Assembly: GCA_937995345.1 (NCBI GenBank)
Contig: CALKKS010000013.1
Span: 1 to 64,000 of the forward strand
Length of the DNA: 64,000 nt
DNA from: an uncultured Collinsella sp.
GTDB taxonomy: Bacteria > Actinomycetota > Coriobacteriia > Coriobacteriales > Coriobacteriaceae
Direction of reading: 5' to 3'
Shown: piece after piece, positions 34,225 to 41,011 of the stretch
Numbering within the stretch: position 1 is the stretch's first letter
How the letters are laid out: each line of letters opens with the position of its first letter
The notes under the pieces: generated by a model
What the model was told of the DNA's origin: nothing
What the model saw: only the letters and a program-made list of their open reading frames with translations
Database searches by the model: none
Position numbers and translations under genes: made by a program

Positions 34225-36921
34225 CTACGAGAAGTCAGCAACCTGAGCAGTCAGCGCCGCCAGGATCTCCTTGAGCTCAGCTGCACGGTCCCTCTTCTTC
34301 TGGACCACCGCGGGCGCGGCCTTTGCCACAAAGCCCTCGTTGGCGAGCGTCTTCTCGCAGCCGGCGAGCTCCTTCTGGGCCGCGGCGATCTCCTTCTCCA
34401 GGCGCGCCTTCTCGGCCGAAAGATCGACCTTACCCTCGAGCACCACAAAGACCTCGACGCCGCTATCGACCACGGCGATGCTCGCCGCCGGCTTCTCAAC
34501 ATCGGTGCCCATAACCAGCGAGGCGGTGTTTGCCAGCGGCTCGATGGTCGAACGCAGGCTCTCGAGCTTCTCGATGTCCTCGGCACCGGCGCGCACGACC
34601 ACGTCGAGCTCGGCCTTGGGGCTCAAGCGATAACGCGAACGCGTGGCGCGGGCGGCGGAAACGACGGTACGGCACAGCTCAAACGCGCGCTCGGCGGGCT
34701 CGTCAACGTACTTGGCGTAGTCGGCGGGCTCGGGCCACTTGGCGATCATGAGCGCCTCGGCGCGGTCCACGTTGCCCTCGGCGTCCAGGTCGAGCACGCT
34801 CGCCGGCATGTTGTCCCAGATCTCCTCGGTAACAAACGGCATGAGCGGGTGCATCAGGCGAATGGAGGTGTCGAGCACAAAGATCAGGTTGCGCTGAGCC
34901 TGCAGACGGCCCTCGCCCTTCAGGCGGGCTTTGGTGACCTCGACGTACCAGTCGCAGACCTCGTTCCAGAAGAACTGCTGCACGCCGCGGGCCATGTCGC
35001 CAAAGGTGTAGTTCTCGATACCCTCGGTGACCATCTTCACGGCCTTAGCCAGGCGGCTGAACATCCAGGCGTCGGCCGGCGTCTCCACGACGGGCTCGCC
35101 GGGCGTATAGCCCTCCATGTTCATAAGCAGGAAGCGGCTGGCGTTCCAGATCTTGGTCACAAACGACTTGGCCTGGTCGGTGCGCGGGCTGTCGATGAGC
35201 TTCTTGGTCTTCTTATCGATGTTCGCGTCGAACTTGACGTCCTGGTTGTTGGTGCACAGCGTGAGCAGGTTATAGCGCATGGCGTCGGCGCCGTACATGC
35301 CAATGAGGTCCATGGGGTCTACGCCGTTGCCCTTGGACTTGGACATGCGGCTGCCGTCCTTGGCCAGGATCGTCGGGTAGATGACGACGTCCTTAAACGG
35401 CACCTCGTCCAGGAAGTACAGCGAGCTCATGACCATGCGGGCGACCCACAGCGCGATGATGTCGCGCGCGGTGACGAGCGCCGTCGTGGGGTGATGACCC
35501 TCGAGCAGCTCCGGCTTTTGCGGCCAGCCCTGCGTGGCGAAGGTCCACAGCTGCGAGCTGAACCAGGTGTCCAGTACGTTCTCGTCCTGGTGCACGTGAT
35601 GGCCGCCGCACTTGGGGCACACGTCGGTGTCCTCGGTAAGGGCGTCCTCCCAGCCACAGTCCTCGCAGTAGAACACGGGAATGCGGTGGCCCCACCACAG
35701 CTGGCGGCTGATGCACCAGTCCTTGAGGTTCTCCATCCAGGTGGTGTAGGTCTGCGTCCAGCGCGCGGGGTGAAAGGTGACCTTGCCGGAGTTGACGGCG
35801 TCGAGCGCCGGCCCCTTGAGCTTGTCGACGGCGACGAACCACTGCTCGGACAGCCACGGCTCAAGCGCGGCGTCGCAACGGTAGCAGTGCATGACGGAGT
35901 GATCATGCTCCTCGACGTGGTCGAGCAGACCGTGCTCGTCGAACCACTTGATGACGGCCTCGCGGCACTCGTCACGCGTCATGCCGGTGAACTCGCCGTA
36001 GCCCTCAACGACCACCGCGTGCTCGTCAAAGATGTTGATCTGCGGCAGGTCGTGGGCCTGACCCATGGCGTAGTCGTTGGGGTCGTGGGCCGGGGTGACC
36101 TTAACAAAGCCGGAACCGAAGTTAGCGTCGACATGCCAATCCTCAAAGATGGGGATCTCGCGGTTGACGATCGGCAGCATGACGGTCTTACCCACGAAGG
36201 CGGCCTTCTCGGGATCCTTCGGGGAGACGGCAACGCCCGTGTCGCCGAGCATGGTCTCGGGACGCGTGGTGGCGACGACGATGTAGTCCTGACCGTTGAC
36301 CGGCTCGGTCAGCGGGTAGCGCAGGTGCCACAGGTGGCCCTTCTCGTCCTTATACTCGGCCTCGTCGTCCGAGATAGCGGTAGTGCAGTTGGGGCACCAG
36401 TTGACGATGCGCTTGCCGCGATAGATCAGGCCGTCGTGGTACCAGTCGCAGAAGACCTTGCGCACGGCCTGGGCATAGTCCTCGTCCATGGTGAAGCGCT
36501 CGTTGTCGAAGTCGACGGAGCAGCCCATGCGCTTGATCTGCTCGACGATGATGCCGCCGTATTCGTGGGTCCAGTCCCAGCAGGCGTCGACAAACTTGTC
36601 GCGGCCAATCTCCAGGCGGCTGATGCCCTCGCTCTTGAGCTTCTTGTCGACCTTGGTCTGCGTGGCGATACCGGCGTGGTCGGTGCCCAGCACCCAGCGC
36701 GTGGACTTGCCGCGCATGCGGGCCATACGGACGATGGCGTCCTGAATGGAGTCATCGGTGGCATGGCCCATGTGGAGCTTGCCGGTCACGTTGGGAGGCG
36801 GAATGGTGACGGTGCAGTCGCCCACGCCCTCACGGCGCTTGTAGTAGCCGCCGTCGAGCCACTTCTGCAGGATCGCCGGCTCGTTGGTCGACGGATCGTA
36901 GTTCTTGGGCATTTCTTCCAT
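34225..36921 (-). CDS. valS: Valyl-tRNA synthetase
   Basis: 898 residues from the ATG with GGGAGAG six bases upstream. Class I signatures: PPNVTGKLHMGHATD (HIGH box, about residue 45) and DGSRMSKSKGNGVDP (KMSKS box, about 530). The CP1 editing domain lies between (TTRPETMLGDTGVAVSP). Zinc-binding pairs CEDCGWEDAL/CPKCGGHH are visible. The end is the coiled-coil arm typical of ValRS (KVDLSAEKARLEKEIAAAQK). Length is normal. It charges tRNA-Val. Transcription probably starts at 37076-37104, and a large perfect hairpin occupies the leader. Confidence 0.95.
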   Translation of the reverse strand: MEEMPKNYDPSTNEPAILQKWLDGGYYKRREGVGDCTVTIPPPNVTGKLHMGHATDDSIQDAIVRMARMRGKSTRWVLGTDHAGIATQTKVDKKLKSEGISRLEIGRDKFVDACWDWTHEYGGIIVEQIKRMGCSVDFDNERFTMDEDYAQAVRKVFCDWYHDGLIYRGKRIVNWCPNCTTAISDDEAEYKDEKGHLWHLRYPLTEPVNGQDYIVVATTRPETMLGDTGVAVSPKDPEKAAFVGKTVMLPIVNREIPIFEDWHVDANFGSGFVKVTPAHDPNDYAMGQAHDLPQINIFDEHAVVVEGYGEFTGMTRDECREAVIKWFDEHGLLDHVEEHDHSVMHCYRCDAALEPWLSEQWFVAVDKLKGPALDAVNSGKVTFHPARWTQTYTTWMENLKDWCISRQLWWGHRIPVFYCEDCGWEDALTEDTDVCPKCGGHHVHQDENVLDTWFSSQLWTFATQGWPQKPELLEGHHPTTALVTARDIIALWVARMVMSSLYFLDEVPFKDVVIYPTILAKDGSRMSKSKGNGVDPMDLIGMYGADAMRYNLLTLCTNNQDVKFDANIDKKTKKLIDSPRTDQAKSFVTKIWNASRFLLMNMEGYTPGEPVVETPADAWMFSRLAKAVKMVTEGIENYTFGDMARGVQQFFWNEVCDWYVEVTKARLKGEGRLQAQRNLIFVLDTSIRLMHPLMPFVTEEIWDNMPASVLDLDAEGNVDRAEALMIAKWPEPADYAKYVDEPAERAFELCRTVVSAARATRSRYRLSPKAELDVVVRAGAEDIEKLESLRSTIEPLANTASLVMGTDVEKPAASIAVVDSGVEVFVVLEGKVDLSAEKARLEKEIAAAQKELAGCEKTLANEGFVAKAAPAVVQKKRDRAAELKEILAALTAQVADFS

Positions 36922-36941
36922 ATATCTCTCCCTGTCCCGCC

Positions 36942-37054
36942 GGCGTGTCCGCCTGCTTGGTTTTCGCTCGGTCAGGTCCTGGCTCGCACGAAGAGCACAT
37001 TTAGTGCTCTTCGGCTCGTGCGGAATCTACGAAAACCAAGCAGGCGGACACGCC
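36942..37054 (-). repeat. Long palindrome in the valS leader
   Basis: Perfect 25-base inverted arms (36942-36966 and 37030-37054) surround a smaller hairpin with the perfect 9 bp stem GAAGAGCAC / GTGCTCTTC (36990-36998, 37004-37012) extended by GCACGA/TCGTGC-like pairing. It ends 20 bases before the valS start. No T-box sequence (AGGGTGGNACCGCG) or T run is present, so it is not an ordinary aminoacyl-tRNA-synthetase leader. Confidence 0.7.
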
Positions 37055-37075
37055 TTAGGTATCGATTACTTCAGT

Positions 37076-37104
37076 CTGATATGACTTCGCTGAGGCTTAA
37101 ACAA
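37076..37104 (-). promoter_or_regulatory. Candidate promoter of valS
   Basis: On the minus strand TTGTTT (37099-37104) and TATCAG (37076-37081) are separated by 17 bases, after the clpX terminator and before the long palindrome. Confidence 0.4.
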
Positions 37105-37140
37105 ACACACAGAATAACACAGGTAGTTGGGGTTATTGCG

Positions 37141-37184
37141 TATATATAAAATAGCCTCCGACCGCGGATGGTCGGAGGCTATTT
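37141..37184 (-). terminator. Terminator of clpX
   Basis: Perfect 15 bp stem AAATAGCCTCCGACC / GGTCGGAGGCTATTT with a six-base loop, followed on the minus strand by TTATATATA. It lies about 20 bases after the clpX stop codon. Confidence 0.85.
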
Positions 37185-37205
37185 GCAAGCACGTTTTTGT
37201 CAGGT

Positions 37206-38612
37206 TTACCCGTAGATGCGTCGGGGCTGTTCTTCGCCCTTTACGGCAGCTTCGGTTACGATGACCTTGGAAACGCCCTCCTCGCTGGGGAGGTCGAACA
37301 TCGTCTGCTGCAGCACGTCTTCGCAGATGGCGCGCAGGCCGCGGGCGCCGGTCTTGCGGGCAAGCGCCATGCGGGCGATCTCGTGCAGGGCCGCGTCCTC
37401 AAACTCAAGATCGACGTCCTCGAGCTGGAACATCTTACGGTACTGGCGCACCACGGCATTCTTTGGCTCGGTCAGGATCGACACCAGGTCGTCCTCGTCG
37501 AGCGCCTGCGTCTGGGTAACGACGGGCGTACGTCCCACGAACTCGGGGATCATGCCAAAGGCGTTAAGGTCCTGCGGGAGCACCTGGCGCAGCAGGTCGT
37601 TCTCGTCGACCGAGGTGGGGCCGGCGATCTCGGAGTTAAAGCCCACGCCCTTGTTGCCTACGCGGTCGGCAATGATCTTATCCAGACCCACAAAGGCACC
37701 GCCGCAGATGAACAGGATATTCGTCGTATCGATCTGCAGCAGCTCCTGCTGGGGATGCTTGCGGCCGCCGGTGGGCGGAACGCTGGCCACCGTGCCCTCA
37801 AGAATCTTGAGCAGTGCCTGCTGAACGCCCTCGCCCGAGACATCACGGGTGATGGAGAGGTTCTCGGCCTTGCGGGCGATCTTGTCGATCTCGTCCACGT
37901 AGATAATGCCAACCTGCGCGCGCTCGATATCGCCATCGGCGGCGTTGATGAGCTTGAGCAGGATGTTCTCCACGTCCTCGCCCACGTAACCGGCCTCGGT
38001 GAGCGCGGTGGCGTCGGCGATGGCAAACGGTACCTCGAGGATGCGCGCGAGCGTCTGGGCCAGCAGCGTCTTACCGGTACCGGTGGGACCGAGCAGCAGG
38101 ATGTTGGACTTGGCAAGCTCTACCTCGTCCATATCGTCATCGAACTGGGCGCCCATGCCGTCGCCAAAGGCGGACACCGCGGCACCGCCCTCGATCACGC
38201 GACGGTAGTGGTTGTACACAGCGACCGACATGGCGCGCTTGGCGTCCTCCTGGCCCATAACATAGGCCGAAAGCTCGTCATAGATCTCGTGCGGTGTCGG
38301 CACGTGCGTAATAACCTGGCGGTCGTCCTCGAGCTCAAAGCCTTCGGCCTCGGGGTCAACGGCGGGCTGCGACGCAGCCTGGCCATGGTCGTTGAGAAAG
38401 CCCGGAAGGTTACCGTTACGGGCGGCATCCATAAAGTCCGAAGCCAGGGACTCCTCCAGAATCTCGGAGCAGGCGGCAACGCATTCGTCGCAGATAAAAA
38501 TGTTGGTCGGGCCCTTTACGAGGCGACGAACCTGGCCCTGCTCTTTTCCGCAGAAGGAGCAGCGGATGGGGTTGCCGTTCTCGTCAAAGTTGTCCTGCAT
38601 GTTACCTGCCAT
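37206..38612 (-). CDS. clpX: ATP-dependent Clp protease ATP-binding subunit ClpX
   Basis: 468 residues from the ATG at 38612 (MAGNMQDNFDENGNP), which has GAAGGA eight bases upstream. N-terminal zinc-binding domain CSFCGKEQ ... FICDECVAAC; AAA+ domain with Walker A LLLGPTGTGKTLLAQTLA, Walker B IIYVDEIDKIARK, and sensor 2 region GARGLRAI; pore loop GYVGEDVENIL. It unfolds tagged proteins and feeds them to ClpP, whose gene ends two bases before this start. A ~40-residue acidic insert after the zinc domain (DHGQAASQPAVDPEAEGFEL) is within usual variation. Confidence 0.95.
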   Translation of the reverse strand: MAGNMQDNFDENGNPIRCSFCGKEQGQVRRLVKGPTNIFICDECVAACSEILEESLASDFMDAARNGNLPGFLNDHGQAASQPAVDPEAEGFELEDDRQVITHVPTPHEIYDELSAYVMGQEDAKRAMSVAVYNHYRRVIEGGAAVSAFGDGMGAQFDDDMDEVELAKSNILLLGPTGTGKTLLAQTLARILEVPFAIADATALTEAGYVGEDVENILLKLINAADGDIERAQVGIIYVDEIDKIARKAENLSITRDVSGEGVQQALLKILEGTVASVPPTGGRKHPQQELLQIDTTNILFICGGAFVGLDKIIADRVGNKGVGFNSEIAGPTSVDENDLLRQVLPQDLNAFGMIPEFVGRTPVVTQTQALDEDDLVSILTEPKNAVVRQYRKMFQLEDVDLEFEDAALHEIARMALARKTGARGLRAICEDVLQQTMFDLPSEEGVSKVIVTEAAVKGEEQPRRIYG

Positions 38613-38613
38613 C

Positions 38614-39246
38614 CTAGGCGTCCTTCGCGGCAAGATCGCGTGAGGTGACGATACGGTCGATCAGGCCGTAGTCGAGGGCCTCGGCAGCGGTCAGGTAGTT
38701 GTCGCGCTCGGTATCGGCCTGGACCTTCTCGATGGGCTGGCCCGAGGCATCGGACAGGATCTGGTTGAGCTCGCGGCGGGTCTTCTTGATCTCCTCGGCC
38801 ACGATCTCGATCTCGGTCTGCTGACCCTGAGCACCGCCGCTGGGCTGGTGAATCATGACCTTGGAGTGCGGCAGGCAGAAGCGCTTGCCCTTGGCGCCGG
38901 CCGAAAGCAGCACGGCGGCCATGGACGCAGCCATACCGACGCAGATGGTGGAGACCTGCGGCTTGATGAAGTTCATGGTGTCAAGAATCGCCAGGCCGGA
39001 GTAGACCTCGCCGCCGGGCGAATTGATGTAGAGCGAGATATCCTTCTCGGCATCCTGGCTCTCAAGATGCAGCAGCTGGGCAACGACCAGGTTGGCGCTG
39101 ACGGAGTTGATCTCCTCGCCCAAGAAGATGATGCGGTCGTTGAGCAGGCGCGAATAGATATCGTAGCTGCGCTCGCCGCGCGGCGTCTGCTCGATAACGT
39201 ATGGCACGAGGGCGGAATCGAACTTAGCGATCATACGCATCTCCAT
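38614..39246 (-). CDS. clpP: ATP-dependent Clp protease proteolytic subunit ClpP
   Basis: About 210 residues; two close in-frame ATG (39246 and 39240, MEMRMIAKFD) are both possible starts. The catalytic triad is visible: Ser in CVGMAASMAAVLL, His in KVMIHQPSGG, Asp in DTERDNYLT. Segments YINSPGGEVYSG and LLNDRIIFLG are canonical. It forms the serine-protease chamber that works with ClpX, encoded two bases downstream. The trigger factor gene upstream completes the usual tig-clpP-clpX order. Confidence 0.94.
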   Translation of the reverse strand: MEMRMIAKFDSALVPYVIEQTPRGERSYDIYSRLLNDRIIFLGEEINSVSANLVVAQLLHLESQDAEKDISLYINSPGGEVYSGLAILDTMNFIKPQVSTICVGMAASMAAVLLSAGAKGKRFCLPHSKVMIHQPSGGAQGQQTEIEIVAEEIKKTRRELNQILSDASGQPIEKVQADTERDNYLTAAEALDYGLIDRIVTSRDLAAKDA

Positions 39247-39280
39247 TTCTCTCTTGCGGACCAAATTGGTTCTAGATAAA

Positions 39281-39321
39281 CGTACGGTGCCCGCATGCTA
39301 TGCATTGGCTGGCACCGTACG
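39281..39321 (-). terminator. Hairpin between tig and clpP
   Basis: Perfect 11 bp stem CGTACGGTGCC / GGCACCGTACG with a 19-base loop, followed on the minus strand by TTTATC. It may terminate or attenuate transcription from tig into clpP. Confidence 0.55.
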
Positions 39322-39397
39322 AAGCAACCGGATAACCGGCTATTAACTTTACCCCATCACGGGCACATACATGCGCTCGCGGGCAAGGTGGCGAGAA

Positions 39398-40696
39398 TTA
39401 CTCGGCGTCCTTGGCGGTCTCGTCGACCTCGGTCACCTTGGCGTTCTCGACCAGGTGATCGACGGCCTTGGAGCGACGGATGGACTCGCGGACGGCAGGC
39501 ATGCGGCCATCAGCGATGAACTCAGCCTTGGAAGCCTCGACGTCCTTGACGCCGGCCTTCTCGAACTCGGCGTTGATGTCGTCCTCGGTGACCTCGATCT
39601 TAAGCTCACGGGCGAGGGCGTCGAGCGCCAGGGACTCACGGGCAACGTCGTTGGCCTGCTTATGCAGGTCGCCGATGAACTGCTCCATGGTCAGGCCGGA
39701 AGCGGGCAGCCAGGTGTCCAGGGTCATGCCGCGGGCAGCAAGGTTGGACAGGAAGTTCTGGCCAAGCTCCTCAAAGACGGACTGCTCGTAGTCGGCATCC
39801 ATCTCGTCGAGCTGCAGGCGCTCAGCGAGAGCGGAGACGCAACGGTTCTCCTTCTCGGCCGGGAGGCGGGAAGCCTTGTCCTGCTCGATCTCGATCTTGA
39901 TGGCGTCGCGCATAGCGTCGATGCTGTCGAAGCCAAAGTCGGACTTGACGAGCTCGTCGGTGAGCTCGGGGGTGTTGCGGACCTTGATGCCCTTGACGGT
40001 GACCTCGACGGTGTGGGTCTCGGCCTCCTCGCCCTCCTCGGCCTCGTCGGTCCAGGTGACGGACTTGACATCGTCAACGTTGGCGCCGATCAGGGCCTCG
40101 TTGAACTCGGCGGGGTTGCTGTCGCTACCGGCGATGAGCATACGGCCCTCGGCAGCGAAGTTGTCGGCGTTCTCGACGGCCTTGAGGTCGACGGTCACGT
40201 AGTCGTCAGCCTCGACGGCACGACCCTCGACGTCCTCGAAGGTGGCACGGTAGTTGAGGAGCATCTCGACCTGGTTGTTGATCTCGGACTCGGTGACCTC
40301 CGCGGGAGGCATCTCGATCTCGACGGCGTCGAAGGAGGAGAGCTCGGCGGCAGGACGCAGGGAGAACTCGACGGTGTAGGTGTAGTCCTCGTGATCCTTG
40401 GCGAGGTCGAGCTCCTTGTAGTCACCGTTCTTGGTGGGGACGATGTCCAGCTCGTTGAGGACGACGGGCTCGTTGGCGGCGATCAGGTCGTTGGTGGCCT
40501 GAGCGAGGGTAGCCTCGGCGCCAAGAGCAGAGTCGATGACCGGACGGGGAGCCTTACCGGCGCGGAAGCCCGGGAAGCGGTACTTCTTGGCGGTGTCCTT
40601 GTAGGCCTTCTTGATCGCGGCGTCGACGTCGGCGGCCGGGATGGTGACCGTAGCGGTGAGCTTGGCGTCCTTGACGTCAGAAGCGGTGATGTTCAA
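39398..40696 (-). CDS. tig: Trigger factor
   Basis: About 432 residues. N-terminal ribosome-binding domain carries the signature YRFPGFRAGKAPRPVIDSALG (about residue 40), then an FKBP-type domain (DYVTVDLKAVENADNFAAEG) and a long helical C-terminal chaperone domain ending in an acidic tail. A ribosome site AGGAGG lies within an upstream in-frame ATG segment (ATG at 40711), pointing to the TTG at 40696 (or GTG at 40699) as start; the ATG would add five residues. It assists folding of nascent chains and precedes clpP-clpX as in most bacteria. Confidence 0.9.
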   Translation of the reverse strand: MNITASDVKDAKLTATVTIPAADVDAAIKKAYKDTAKKYRFPGFRAGKAPRPVIDSALGAEATLAQATNDLIAANEPVVLNELDIVPTKNGDYKELDLAKDHEDYTYTVEFSLRPAAELSSFDAVEIEMPPAEVTESEINNQVEMLLNYRATFEDVEGRAVEADDYVTVDLKAVENADNFAAEGRMLIAGSDSNPAEFNEALIGANVDDVKSVTWTDEAEEGEEAETHTVEVTVKGIKVRNTPELTDELVKSDFGFDSIDAMRDAIKIEIEQDKASRLPAEKENRCVSALAERLQLDEMDADYEQSVFEELGQNFLSNLAARGMTLDTWLPASGLTMEQFIGDLHKQANDVARESLALDALARELKIEVTEDDINAEFEKAGVKDVEASKAEFIADGRMPAVRESIRRSKAVDHLVENAKVTEVDETAKDAE

Positions 40697-40787
40697 CACG
40701 TTCCTCCTCATACTGCCCAGCTTATCTGAGGTGCTGGTACCTTTATGCAACAAAGAGTCGCGACGGCGGGAGCCGACGCAGGTGCGT

Positions 40788-40871
40788 TGGTGCGGGCGAA
40801 AGGACTCGAACCTTCACGGGAATCCCACCAGAACCTAAATCTGGCGCGTCTACCAATTCCGCCACGCCCGC
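40788..40871 (-). tRNA. tRNA-Leu (UAG)
   Basis: The minus strand folds as a class II tRNA: acceptor GCGGGCG paired with CGCCCGC, anticodon arm CCAGA-TTTAGGT-TCTGG giving anticodon UAG, a long variable arm (GGATTCCCGTGAAGG region), T arm with GGTTCGAGTCC and an encoded CCA. The long variable arm and anticodon identify leucine. Confidence 0.93.
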
Positions 40872-40957
40872 ATGAGCGCACAGACTAGGAATGATAGCAG
40901 ATACGAACGGCAAGCGCACGCACACCTTTTACAAGCTCACGACCTCACCACGAGTGC

Positions 40958-40987
40958 AAAAGGCGGAACGAGTTGCCCCGTCCCGCC
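40958..40987 (-). terminator. Terminator of the molybdenum hydroxylase operon
   Basis: Stem GGCGGGACG / CGTTCCGCC (one G-T pair) with an eight-base loop, followed by TTTTGC on the minus strand, 25 bases after the stop of the fused hydroxylase gene. Confidence 0.7.
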
Positions 40988-41011
40988 CATTACGACTTGT
41001 TCGCTGACCCG

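Noticed and set aside
36922..37205. T-box leader of valS
   Set aside because: No AGGGTGGNACCGCG sequence and no terminator with T run between promoter and start; only the long palindrome is present. The thrS leader also lacks T-box motifs.
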